From positions 1 through 64,000 of the forward strand of contig VCMS01000318.1 of NCBI GenBank assembly GCA_022539475.1: a stretch of 64,000 bases of DNA, read 5' to 3'. Source of the stretch: Gracilaria domingensis. Lineage: Eukaryota; Rhodophyta; Florideophyceae; Gracilariales; Gracilariaceae. Both the position numbers and the translations under genes were made by a program. The first letter of the stretch is position 1; each line of letters starts with the position of its first letter. The notes beneath the pieces were generated by a model. The model ran no database searches. It worked only from the letters and a program-made list of their open reading frames with translations, and was not told the origin of the DNA. Of this stretch, positions 12,124-21,821 are shown one piece after another.

Positions 12124-13246
12124 ATGTCCAACGCACCGAACGGCCCTCCGTCCTCGACGGCACGCATGCAAGTATCGAACCCGCCGTTCCGGTCTGTTCC
12201 TCTCCCGCAGTCGGCGGCTGCCTCCCAGCCGGGTTCTTCCGGACAAGATCACGCTCCAGCCCAGGCTGGTCCCGCGCCCGTGTGGGATTGGTTCAACGCC
12301 GAGATGCCAGCTACGCTGGGTGGATGGCCTACCGCAGGCGCGTTACGCATCCGGGATCCGCACCGGCACAGTTTCCTTTTTGCCCAGGCTCCCTGGTTTG
12401 ACGCCGAAGCCGTTCGGGATACGGAGCTCGTCGACTCGTACGCTGTCGACGGTCAACTCCCTGGTGGGCTTCCTGCTGACGTTACCCGTTCATGGGACTG
12501 GATCGCCCGCGTTGCGGTTATACCGAGCTGCCTGTTTGTAGGTCGAAACGAGACGAGACAATTCGCTCGCAATGAGATGGCCCGCATTGGGTACGCGCGA
12601 CACTTCCGAGCTCCGAACGAACATCCGGTGCCGGCACAGTACCAGTCAGATGTGGCACGTTACCGAACTTTCGGCGAGGTCGGCTACGGCGACCATCTAG
12701 CCAACGCGTTGGACGAAATTGACCGATATTCGGATACCGTTCAGCCGCAGCAGGAGTTGATCCTGTGGGCGCGGCCGATCCTTCGCGCCGAGTTCCGGTT
12801 CCTTCGCCGTCCTGGACGGTCTCAATTTCATGAAGGCCTCCGCTTCGAGAGGAAATGGCGCTCCCGCTTCGGGGTACTGGTGCCGTACCAGTGCACGGAG
12901 GCTGGAACGCATTGCGCGTCATTCCCCATACTGGGCGATACCTGCCGCTGCCGTCATTCTGGCTGCGGTCGAAGTCCCACGAGGGTGTCACGTAGAGCTA
13001 CCGCCCTGCCTAACTTACATAGGCTCGTACTTCATGAATGATCCGCCTCGCGGCCTGTGGAGCATCCTGGCAACAGAATGGACCGTCCGCGTTGCGGCTT
13101 TCCTCCTCATCGAGGCATATGACTCATACCGAGTTTGGTTCATCCCGGAACTCATCCGGCAAGCGATCCGAGCGTTGGATCTCTCCGAAGTGCTCGGCTC
13201 GGTCCGCAATGCGCGCGAAAGCCACCGCGTTGGTGGACGTCATTGA
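12124..13246 (+). CDS. Antisense accessory ORF of G1, unknown function (one frameshift)
   Basis: Open from ATG 12,124 (MSNAPNGPPSSTARMQ) to 13,041 in one frame; the protein-like reading then continues in another frame (about 12,890-13,246), so a frameshift near 12,890 is likely. The product would be about 370 residues. A proline/alanine/serine-rich N-terminus of about 50 residues is followed by a tryptophan- and arginine-rich body (VWDWFNAEMPATLGGWP, SWDWIARVAVIPSCLF, GYGDHLANALDEIDRYSD). Two hydrophobic stretches occur in the second frame (YWAIPAAAVILAAVEV and WTVRVAAFLLIEAY) and could be membrane segments. I recognise no family. It sits between the 3' LTR and pol on the opposite strand, as antisense ORFs do in some plant gypsy elements. 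Alternatives are a captured host gene or, less likely, a chance frame. Confidence 0.55.
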
Positions 13247-13689
13247 CCAGATTGACTGGAATGAGGTGCCTGCTAGTCAGGTTTCGACGGGGTCCGTCGG
13301 CGTCGGACCGTCTCCCGGACCGGGAACGTCAACGCCGGCGCTTCGTATACTTTGACCCATGGATTTGGGACGGTAATTGGTCCCGCTGAAGGCGGGCTGC
13401 GCTCGCGCCGAGACGGAGCGATATAGGTCCCGGAAGGGCACCCGCCAGTGCGGTTCGTATACGTCGAGATGACGGTGAGACCCTGGCAGAGGGAGTAAAG
13501 TCCCATGGATGAGGGGCAAGCCCAGTGGGGTGCTCGGAGCCGGACGCTACGGGAGATGACAGGTACGAAGTCGTGATCGTTGACCCGCCCGCTTGTAGCG
13601 TCTCCCCGCTCCGACCGGCCCGTGGCTCAGGGATGTAGCATTCCGCCAGGGCGGCAATTCTTCTCTCCACTCCGCGAGCGGCGGTCATC
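13247..13689. other. G1 spacer before the assembly gap
   Basis: GC-rich sequence after the antisense ORF with only short frames in both directions. Nothing recognised. Confidence 0.6.
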
Positions 13690-14242
13690 NNNNNNNNNNN
13701 NNNNNNNNNNNNNNNNNNNNNNNNNNNNNNNNNNNNNNNNNNNNNNNNNNNNNNNNNNNNNNNNNNNNNNNNNNNNNNNNNNNNNNNNNNNNNNNNNNNN
13801 NNNNNNNNNNNNNNNNNNNNNNNNNNNNNNNNNNNNNNNNNNNNNNNNNNNNNNNNNNNNNNNNNNNNNNNNNNNNNNNNNNNNNNNNNNNNNNNNNNNN
13901 NNNNNNNNNNNNNNNNNNNNNNNNNNNNNNNNNNNNNNNNNNNNNNNNNNNNNNNNNNNNNNNNNNNNNNNNNNNNNNNNNNNNNNNNNNNNNNNNNNNN
14001 NNNNNNNNNNNNNNNNNNNNNNNNNNNNNNNNNNNNNNNNNNNNNNNNNNNNNNNNNNNNNNNNNNNNNNNNNNNNNNNNNNNNNNNNNNNNNNNNNNNN
14101 NNNNNNNNNNNNNNNNNNNNNNNNNNNNNNNNNNNNNNNNNNNNNNNNNNNNNNNNNNNNNNNNNNNNNNNNNNNNNNNNNNNNNNNNNNNNNNNNNNNN
14201 NNNNNNNNNNNNNNNNNNNNNNNNNNNNNNNNNNNNNNNNNN
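13690..14242. other. Assembly gap (553 N)
   Basis: An unbroken run of N inside G1, between the antisense ORF and the chromodomain end of pol. Frames that appear to span it are artefacts. Confidence 0.99.
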
Positions 14243-14366
14243 TGAGTGATCTCAGTTAACTTAGTTGCACCCGCTTGACGCGGCATATTCTTGCGTAATG
14301 CAATACTGTCCGCATGAGGCGGCATATTCCGTTCGAGACGGCTGCGCTCAATAGGAACGTGGGTGG

Positions 14367-16455
14367 TCAACCCACTTGGGCCTTGTCCAGCGTAGCCGGT
14401 ATCGGTGTCCGTGTGCGACGGTGGTACTGCAAGACCTTCGAGCGAGGCAAGTGCTCAATGGGCTCGTGCGTATCCTCTGAAGAGGCGTAGCCGTACCAAC
14501 GGACTCGATACAGTAGTTCCCCGTCAGGGGCGTAGCCGTGACTTACCAGACGGTCAATGACATACTCCTCATCGAGGACCTTCCGCGCAGGATGCGGCTT
14601 TGTCGATGTATCCTCTCTCGAGGTGTCGTTGTTACCTCTCCCGTCGTGGGCTTCATTGGTTACTTTCGGCTTCCGTCCTGACGGCAAGACATCCTGTACG
14701 CCAGGCGAGAGCCATTTTGACCATGGTGTTTCCATGTCATTCCGGCTTCCAGAGTTCTGGCTTTCCTTCCCGTATTGTCGGGCTGTTACCGAGCTTCGGT
14801 GTTCTCGAATAGCGAGCTTCCGGCGTTCCGGCAAGATCTCCCGAAGTGAGGGTGAACGGTCCGCAATGCGGTGTGCCAGCGAGTGGTGCCGTGGCACGTG
14901 CCGAGGCGACGCCTTGCCAAGCATTGCTGGCGGTGGGCCTGCGCCGTTGCACGGCTGTGCGTTGCCGATTCAAATTCAAAATTTCCGTTTCCGGCGGCCG
15001 CAATCCTTACAGCGGGCACGTGCCCGGCTCGTGTGTTGTCACCCTCCACTGGAGGCGGATCGCCGGCGAAGCCAGACACTTGGCGCAGCGTGCGCGCGTG
15101 TGCAGCGTTGGGCTGCTGCCACCTACTGTGGCATGTCGGCCTGCTGTTGCGGCGGTTGCCTCCGTGTTTTCAACGGCTTCATTACTCGATGCTTCAATAA
15201 AATCTCCCGAAATCGGGTCTGCCGTAACAACACGGTCTTTCTGGACAGGCTTCTTTTCCGGTCTTCCGGCTTCGTGCTCCACCGAAGTGGTGCGTTCCTC
15301 TTTAGGCTTCCGCGATAACTGCGCGTTTCTCGCCTCTTTCCGAATCTTCGGCTGTACGTCGCGCGTCCGCGTGCTTTCACCACGACTTGCGTGCGGCCCG
15401 GAGGCCTGCAAAGGCACTTCCGTCGACGACGGCGACAACGAAATCGAGCGACTTACCTCCTCCTCCCCCTTCTCAGTTGGAGCGTCGGGGGTGGTGGTGA
15501 GTATCCCCTGAGGGGCCAGTATCCGCGTGTGGACATGTGCGGCGTTCGAGACTGGCGGGTTAGCTTCCGGCTTTGCCGGCAAATCAGCAAGTCCGCGGCT
15601 AGGATGCGGCAGGACTGACAACGAAGCGCGCTCTCCCGCTGTCGCGGCTTGGTCCACAGTAGGCGTAGCGCTGTCCGGCGTTTCCGGTTGCTTTTCCTGA
15701 CGAACAGGCTGTGGCGCAGGCCTTACGCGATCGCGCGAAAAACGCTCGTGTTCACCCTCAATATCGAGGACAACCGTTGTATCGGTGATAGAAATAACCC
15801 TGTAGGGGCCGTCCGCGATAGGAGAGAGCTTATGCCTCTTCTCCTTTTCCGGGTTATAGTATTCCTTCCGTAGGAAGGCGTAGTTACCTTCCCTGATCTG
15901 AGGGGCATCCCTGCGCATTCGTGCGTCGAAATTCCGCTTGTACGCGGCTTGTGCCTTATCGATGTTTTGCCTAACTGTAGGAATGATGTTCTTAAGCCAG
16001 GCCTTCCAGGCGTCCCTGTGTAGACGAGGCGAGGGGAACTTATCCAAGTTGGCTGTGGCTCGATAGCCACCGAAGGTGGAACGCGTGATAGCACAAGCTC
16101 GAACGGCGAGATCTGAGTAGTGCGATGAACCTGCGTATTGTAGGCATATGTCACCGCATCGGTGTATTGATCCCACTCCGACGGATGTTCGGCAACGAAT
16201 GTCCGTAATGCATTGAGCATTGTGCGGTTAAAACGTTCAACCTGCCCATTACTCTGGGGGTGGTATGTTGTCGTAAACCAGTTTTGGATCCGCAAGATGC
16301 GGCAAACGTCCTGAAAGAACTTAGCCGTAAACTGCGGTCCATTGTCCGATAACAGGTCAATCGGCGGTCCGTAGACAAAAACCCAGTGTGTAACGAAAGC
16401 TTGGGCGACCGCACTGGCGGTAACCTTCGTCAAAGGCACAGTCCGTACCAGTTTA
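14367..16455 (-). pseudogene. G1 pol tail: integrase core, GPY-like region and chromodomain, frameshifted
   Basis: Continues pol after a one-base deletion near 16,450: G2 reads TDRFSKLV where G1 reads TDRFLNWY. The 15,723-16,439 frame holds the integrase core with LLSDNGPQFTAKFF (second catalytic D) and HPQSNGQVERFNRTM (catalytic E), then HRTTQISPFELVLSR. A second one-base loss in a T run near 16,055 moves the reading to 15,007-16,176: RKEYYNPEKEKRHKL, DGPYRVISI, a GPY-type module. A proline/serine/threonine-rich linker follows. Two more shifts (about 15,090 and 14,920) lead to the C-terminal chromodomain EYVIDRLVSHGYAPDGELL with YRVRWYGY, ending at 14,367. In chromoviruses this domain steers integration to marked chromatin. 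The order is intact in G2. Confidence 0.85.
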
Positions 16456-19400
16456 GAAAACGGTCGGTGATCACAAGTAGAAACCGGTTTCCCCGGCGAG
16501 TGCGGATAAACTCGCCGAGCAAGTCAATTGCCACGAATTCAAGTGGAGCCCTGGCAGGGAAGAGTACCAACTTCTTGGAGTACTTCCGCAGTTTGACGCG
16601 GTTCTTCGCGCAGTCAGAACATCCACGAACAGTGGCATACGCGTCGAAAGCCATTGCTGGCCAGTAAAAGTCCTTCCGTAAGGTGTAGTACAACTTCCTG
16701 CCACCAGGGTGGGCTGACAACTTCGCGTAGTGCGACAAATGCAGTACTCGTGACTGAAGTGAGTGCGGAACCACAATCTGTGGCCTGTTTCCGACGGTTC
16801 GGATTAGAAATCCTTGGTCGTTCTCGACGAAAGGCAACTGTGCTCCACCGTTTAGACGACTACGAATCTCCGTACAAAAACGGTCGGTGTGCTGCTCCCG
16901 GATGAGTTCCTCCGGCTTGATCGGTACGAAAGAGCCCGGTTCGGGTTGCGTGTCAGACACGGCTAAAACAGCATCGTAGATGTCCCATCCTTCCGATTCT
17001 TCATCGGCATCGCTCGAGCCGTCTTCCACGAGGAAGCACGGTATCTCCAGATCATCGACTGGCGCAGCTTCAGCCGCTGTTTCCAAGCGGGACAGTGCAT
17101 CAGCCTGAGTGTTCAGGAGTCCTTTCTTGTAACGGATTTCGAAGTCGAATTCCGACAAGCGAAGTCTCCACCGCATCAAGCGGCCAGATGGCTCTGCTAT
17201 AGAGAGTAGCCAGCGTAATGCCGAATGATCGGTATGGACAATGAAGCGGGTCCCCATAAGATAGGGCCGCAGTGTCTGTAACGCCCAGACAACTGCCAAG
17301 CACTCCTTCTCGGATACCGAGTAATTCCTCTCGTGAACGTTGAGGCTCCTTGACCAATACCCAATTGGCAATCGCTCGCCATCATTGGTGGTCTGGAATA
17401 GGGCACAGCCGACTTGGTAGTCGCTCGCATCCGTATCTACTGCATATGGCAAACCAGCCCTAGGCAGGGATAAAACAGGTGGCGATGTCACCGCGTCCAC
17501 GAGCGACGAGAAAGCCGCGACCTTGCGGTTGTCGAATTCTTCCAGATCGACTGGCTGGCCTTTGCGAAGAAGCTCGTTCAGAGGTGCAGCGATATCCGCA
17601 AAGTTCGGAATGAAGCGGCGATACACATTGCACAAGCCGAGAAAAGATCGGAGTTCCGTCTGCGTCCTCGGATGCTTAGCCTCTTTGAGGGATTTCACGC
17701 GTACTTCGTCAATCGAAAGCCGTCCCGGACGGATAACATGGCCGAGATACCTGACGGTTTCGGTAAAGAACTCACACTTCTTGAGCTTGAGCGTAATGCC
17801 TGCATCGCGTAGGACTCGCATCACATCCCGTACGTGGGTCAAGTGCTCATCCAGGTTGCTGGAGTAGACAATGATGTCATCCAGGTATACCAGGCAAGTC
17901 TTCCACTTAAAGCGGGCTAGCAAAATATCCACAGCTCGTTGAAAAGTGGCTGGCGCGTTCGTTAACCCAAAGGGCATCCGATTGAATCGGTACAATCCTT
18001 CATGACAAACGAAGGCTGTCTTGTCACGATCCTCAGCCCTCACGGGAACTTGCCAATAGCCCCAATTCGCGTCTAGGGTTGTGAACACTTTCGCGTCGCC
18101 CAATGAATCGATGCATTCATCCATTCGTGGGATAGGATACACATCCTTGACCGTAGCCGCGTTTAGCTTGCGGTAATCGATGCAAAATCGCCAAGACCCA
18201 TCAGCTTTGGGCGCGAGCACCACCGGCGATGCCCAAGGTGACTGAGCCGGCTCGATAACTCCAGCGCGGAGCATCTTCTCAACTTGAGCTTTCTCCTCCT
18301 GCCGAGCTGTCGGTCCTGCCCTGTAAGGGTGCTGTGAAATGGGCCGAGTATTCGGTAGCAAATCAATCCGATGTTCGGTAATACCAATCTTACCCAGTGT
18401 GCCATCCCACATGGGCGTGAACTCCTCAAGCATGTGCCGCAATTTATCGCGGTGAGTCTCTGGGACATGTTCAAGATCCAGAGACTCCAGTTCCTGTACT
18501 GCCTTATCCTTCGTGTCAGCAGCACTCAGGTCCGTATCATTACTGTCCGACGAGGTCGGCATTGCCTCCTTCGACTGGCTGCGGTTATTTGCATCCGACG
18601 AAGTCGGCGTAGCATCTTCCGACGAACTGTTCGGTCCAGTCGTTTCGGAATTGTTCCGTTCCGCCTCCCCCTCCTCAGCTTCGAGGATTCCGAGAACCTC
18701 GGCAATAGAAACCTGAGTAGGCACTATAGCCGCAGGGTGCGGAAGCAACGAACCAATAACTTGGCTCCTAACCAACCGTTGAGAAAAACGGCTGAAGTTC
18801 GCAACCAGCACCTGAAAAGGCTTCTCGGGTTCGACGAAAACAATCCCATTAGCGAGGGCAAGCTGATGCTTCTCCTGTAACGCAGGCAACGGTTGTACCG
18901 TTTGTAAGCCACATTGTGGGGAGGTCACAGTAACCCAGACCTGTGATTCAGGCGGGATGGAAATGGGCCGAGCTACTCGGAGCTTTGTAGACTTCCGTTC
19001 ATCGGCTGTAGGCTTCTGTGCCGCAGGCAAAGGGACTTGCTTCTTCAGAGCCCGGCGCAGGGGACGCCGAACGATCGGTACAGTAGTCCCATCTTCCATT
19101 TCGATGGTTCGCTTCCGCGGTCGAATTGCATCGACGAAGCGGTCACAGAAGTCGCAGCCGAGGATAACCGGCGCAGCGAGTTGCTTGCAAACCAAGAAAT
19201 CGAGCTTCGCCACGTAGCGGCCAAGCCTGACGAGCAGGTCTATTACTCCCACAGTCGAAAGTGGCCGATTGTTCGCATCCGCTATGTCAATCTGCGGCGC
19301 CGCACGAACGCGAGACCGCAAGTGCGGCGGAATCATTGATTCAACCAAGAAATTTGGCCCAGCTCCTGTATCGAGCACGGACAACTGCCGAACCATGTAC

Positions 19401-19651
19401 TGGTCGGAAACACCCAGGTCGGCGTAAACTTTGTAGTTACGTTTCGCCATGACCAGGACTCTATCCGGGAACCGGCTGTTCTTAGACCGTATCCACGGGC
19501 GACGCAAGACACCAAGGTGCTCAGAGTCCACGTCTGTAGTGGCCAGTTTCCTCGAAAGGATTGTGACCGGGGAGCGAGGCTTCTCAGCCTCAGGCGCACT
19601 AAACCCCGTCGCTGGGGGCGCCTCTCCATTGCTGGAGGCTCCCTTGCTCAG
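16430..19651 (-). CDS. pol: G1 pol: protease, reverse transcriptase, RNase H, integrase zinc finger
   Basis: About 1,070 codons open in the -1 frame relative to gag, entered at the gag stop; the first non-ATG candidate (GTG 19,531) is not needed if frameshifting is used. Domains in order: aspartic protease with SVLDTGAGPNFL; RT with FCIDYRKLNAATVKDVYPIP, FTTLDANWGYWQVPV, MPFGLTNAPATFQRAV and catalytic CLVYLDDIIVYSS (about 17,880); RNase H with AVDTDASDYQVGCALF, SVSEKECLAVVWAL and VHTDHSALRWLL; integrase H2C2 finger (HYAKLSAHPGG to GCSDCAKNR, about 16,620-16,740); first catalytic aspartate in FVAIDLLGEF. It stops early after VITDRFLNWYGLCL because of a one-base deletion; the rest is annotated separately. 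RT and RNase H look intact. Confidence 0.93.
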   Translation of the reverse strand: MSKGASSNGEAPPATGFSAPEAEKPRSPVTILSRKLATTDVDSEHLGVLRRPWIRSKNSRFPDRVLVMAKRNYKVYADLGVSDQYMVRQLSVLDTGAGPNFLVESMIPPHLRSRVRAAPQIDIADANNRPLSTVGVIDLLVRLGRYVAKLDFLVCKQLAAPVILGCDFCDRFVDAIRPRKRTIEMEDGTTVPIVRRPLRRALKKQVPLPAAQKPTADERKSTKLRVARPISIPPESQVWVTVTSPQCGLQTVQPLPALQEKHQLALANGIVFVEPEKPFQVLVANFSRFSQRLVRSQVIGSLLPHPAAIVPTQVSIAEVLGILEAEEGEAERNNSETTGPNSSSEDATPTSSDANNRSQSKEAMPTSSDSNDTDLSAADTKDKAVQELESLDLEHVPETHRDKLRHMLEEFTPMWDGTLGKIGITEHRIDLLPNTRPISQHPYRAGPTARQEEKAQVEKMLRAGVIEPAQSPWASPVVLAPKADGSWRFCIDYRKLNAATVKDVYPIPRMDECIDSLGDAKVFTTLDANWGYWQVPVRAEDRDKTAFVCHEGLYRFNRMPFGLTNAPATFQRAVDILLARFKWKTCLVYLDDIIVYSSNLDEHLTHVRDVMRVLRDAGITLKLKKCEFFTETVRYLGHVIRPGRLSIDEVRVKSLKEAKHPRTQTELRSFLGLCNVYRRFIPNFADIAAPLNELLRKGQPVDLEEFDNRKVAAFSSLVDAVTSPPVLSLPRAGLPYAVDTDASDYQVGCALFQTTNDGERLPIGYWSRSLNVHERNYSVSEKECLAVVWALQTLRPYLMGTRFIVHTDHSALRWLLSIAEPSGRLMRWRLRLSEFDFEIRYKKGLLNTQADALSRLETAAEAAPVDDLEIPCFLVEDGSSDADEESEGWDIYDAVLAVSDTQPEPGSFVPIKPEELIREQHTDRFCTEIRSRLNGGAQLPFVENDQGFLIRTVGNRPQIVVPHSLQSRVLHLSHYAKLSAHPGGRKLYYTLRKDFYWPAMAFDAYATVRGCSDCAKNRVKLRKYSKKLVLFPARAPLEFVAIDLLGEFIRTRRGNRFLLVITDRFLNWYGLCL

Positions 19652-21657
19652 TTTTTCTGAGCGTCGCCGCCAATCTGCGGAGGTTGCGATTCCGCAGGGG
19701 CGGCTACAGTTCCACCATTCGATGGCACCGTTTCCTGGTTTCCAGGCTGAGTCTCCGCCTTCGCACGAAGGTACGATTTGTCGGGAACACGTTCCCGCTC
19801 GGCGGGCGTCAACGACTCATACTGAGGCACTATCTTCGCCATATCCCGTATGGGCATTAAGCAATTCGGAGCGATGTGCCCTGGCCTGTAACAGGTATGA
19901 CAAATAAGGTGACGAAGAAGATCCGCGTTGGGCGGCCGGCGCTCCTGTCGAGGAGGATACGGGTCCCTCCATCCAGGGCGTTGGCTTCGATATCCGCCAG
20001 AGTGCGGCACGGGCAATGCCGGGACTTGACGTCCGGCGTACAGAGCGGGGTCTCCGTCCACTGTAGACTGCTCCGTCGTCGACGGCAATTCCGAACTCGG
20101 CATTGAACCATCGTCCTGTAACAGGTGCAGGTTATCATAACCCCCTTGAACAGAACCTCGCGAGTGAGGCAGTGAGGAGTCTCGGCCTTCTACATGAAGG
20201 AGTCGGCGCGTGCGCGCCTTGATACCAGTGCGTGCTCGAGCTGCATCTCCCTCCGCTTGGGCAAATTGAACGAGTTCCAGATAGGTAATCCGGCGTTTGT
20301 TCTCCCGATAATGGGCTACCAACGTCCGAATTGATCGGTCCAGTCCATCAACAAACATCGTACACCGCTCGGCTGCGGAGAACACGTTGCCACATCTGTG
20401 GAAAGCCTTATTGAGGCGGGTCGAATAAACGGTTTCCGGCTCTTCGGCTCCTTGCTTCGTGTCTCGTAGCGCGAGTATGGCACCTTGTATCGCATTGCCT
20501 GTCGCGTAAGAGCGCAGGAGATATTGTACCGCTTCCGGCCAGCACGTAACTCCTCCTTCGGAGGCGCGAGACGACCCACGAACCGAATTGAATTGATCTT
20601 CGGCTACACCCGTCAAAAAGTACGGCAGCGCGATGTAGGCCTGTGCCTCACTCATCCGAAGTACATCGGCTTCCGCTACGAAGCGGCTAAGAAAATCCAA
20701 GACAAGAATTGGATCTTCCCCAGAGAACTTGTGGGGCTTTAACGTGAGCTCCATTTGTCGGAGATGATTTCGCACTTTGCCAGTCCCACGTGGGGTCCTC
20801 TGTGGCGTCGTGTCATCAAGCCGATAATATCGGTAAGATAGTAGCTTCCGATACAGTAAGTTTGTCGGCTTCAACTCCTTCAATCCGAGGTGTCTCCGTC
20901 CTTTCGTACGGCCTCGTGCAACGCCAGAAGTGGCTTCAGTAGCCCGCGAACGGGATGCACGATAGCGAGAGCGCTCTTCCGCGCTGTCCGAAGAGTCGGT
21001 AGACGATCCCTTTTTGGGGCCCTCCTCATCAGAAGAGGATGAAGAAGACGAGTCAGACTCAACCTTGACCTTCTTCTTTGCCGGACGATCCCGGGAACGG
21101 CGCGAGTGCTGAGAACCCTCAGAAACCGGGGCTCCCGGCGCAACAGCATCAGATACGATGATTTGCTCGACCGTCTCCAGACGGGTAGCCAGGCGGTCCA
21201 GGCGTGCGGCAGCCTGCTCGTGCAGACCAGCCGACACCTGTCGGTGTTCCATAATCTGGTTGACATCAGACCGTAAAACACGGACGTCGCTCGAAACATC
21301 CCGGACACCGGCTTCATCGAGCCGTTGCCGGAGTTTCGTAATGTCCCGGATGAGGCCCACTTGGGAGTTCTGCAGGATGCGAACCTGAGCCTCTAATTCA
21401 CGGAGGGTATACTCGTCGGACCGCGACGACATAACGTCAACCGCTGCGGCGGCATCAGCCGCAGGTGCGGTTTCAGTTGGCCCACGAGTGGGTGGGGTCC
21501 CGTTATCAGAACGGCGGCCCCGGGAAGCCGGTTTCGGGTCGCCATTGCCTGGGACCTCCAGTGCGTCCTTCGGCAACGGAGGCAAACTTGCCGGCAAGCC
21601 GGACGAACCGGGCACAGAAGCGGCACGTGGCGCGCCACTCCTGCGACGGGACGACAT
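19648..21657 (-). CDS. gag: G1 gag polyprotein
   Basis: 669 codons beginning MSSRRRSGAPRAASVPGSSG. A disordered basic N-terminus is followed by a heptad-rich coiled-coil segment (about residues 80-170: YTLRELEAQVRILQNSQVG, IMEHRQVSAGLHEQAAARLD), then a basic-acidic serine block (KKKVKVESDSSSSSS), the retrotransposon capsid domain (about 290-460: LVLDFLSRFVAEADVLRM, YIALPYFLTGVAEDQF, FVDGLDRSIRTLVAHYREN) and one zinc knuckle ICHTCYRPGHIAPNC (CX2CX4HX4C) near residue 590. It builds the particle and binds RNA. The first ATG lies 165 bases from the 5' LTR. It ends at TGA 19,648 at the frameshift heptamer; no breaks are seen. Confidence 0.93.
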   Translation of the reverse strand: MSSRRRSGAPRAASVPGSSGLPASLPPLPKDALEVPGNGDPKPASRGRRSDNGTPPTRGPTETAPAADAAAAVDVMSSRSDEYTLRELEAQVRILQNSQVGLIRDITKLRQRLDEAGVRDVSSDVRVLRSDVNQIMEHRQVSAGLHEQAAARLDRLATRLETVEQIIVSDAVAPGAPVSEGSQHSRRSRDRPAKKKVKVESDSSSSSSSDEEGPKKGSSTDSSDSAEERSRYRASRSRATEATSGVARGRTKGRRHLGLKELKPTNLLYRKLLSYRYYRLDDTTPQRTPRGTGKVRNHLRQMELTLKPHKFSGEDPILVLDFLSRFVAEADVLRMSEAQAYIALPYFLTGVAEDQFNSVRGSSRASEGGVTCWPEAVQYLLRSYATGNAIQGAILALRDTKQGAEEPETVYSTRLNKAFHRCGNVFSAAERCTMFVDGLDRSIRTLVAHYRENKRRITYLELVQFAQAEGDAARARTGIKARTRRLLHVEGRDSSLPHSRGSVQGGYDNLHLLQDDGSMPSSELPSTTEQSTVDGDPALYAGRQVPALPVPHSGGYRSQRPGWRDPYPPRQERRPPNADLLRHLICHTCYRPGHIAPNCLMPIRDMAKIVPQYESLTPAERERVPDKSYLRAKAETQPGNQETVPSNGGTVAAPAESQPPQIGGDAQKN
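19651..19657 (-). promoter_or_regulatory. Candidate -1 ribosomal frameshift site at gag stop
   Basis: The minus strand reads CAG AAA AAC TGA at the end of gag, giving the heptamer G-AAA-AAC directly before the stop. Slipping back one base re-pairs AAC to AAA and enters the pol frame, open without stops from there into protease. Downstream, GCCTC/GAGGC and CCCC/GGGG can form short stems within about 50 bases, the usual stimulator position. AAAAAC is a known slippery core; the first position is G rather than A, which may lower efficiency. Use in vivo is inferred. Confidence 0.6.
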
Positions 21658-21800
21658 CGTTCACCGACACAGTCGGCCAATGGGCAACCAAAACAACTTC
21701 CGAAAACGGACAATGAGAGAACCGTAAGAACGGATATTCCCAGCTATCTGGGCTCCAAACAAACGAACCAACTCCAACGAACGTTGGCCAATTAAGCCGA

Positions 21801-21818
21801 TTCTAAGTCGGGAGACCA
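21801..21818 (-). promoter_or_regulatory. Primer binding site of G1
   Basis: Three bases inside the 5' LTR, the minus strand reads TGGTCTCCCGACTTAGAA. It starts with the TGG expected opposite a tRNA CCA end and is conserved in E0. The tRNA is not identified. Confidence 0.65.
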
Positions 21819-21821
21819 GTT

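Noticed and set aside
13580-14370. Open frames spanning the N run
   Set aside because: They consist mostly of unknown residues; only an assembly gap.
14557-15511. Plus-strand frames of 220-250 codons
   Set aside because: Antisense to the chromodomain linker of G1 pol, which is conserved in G2; composition artefact of a proline/serine-rich linker.
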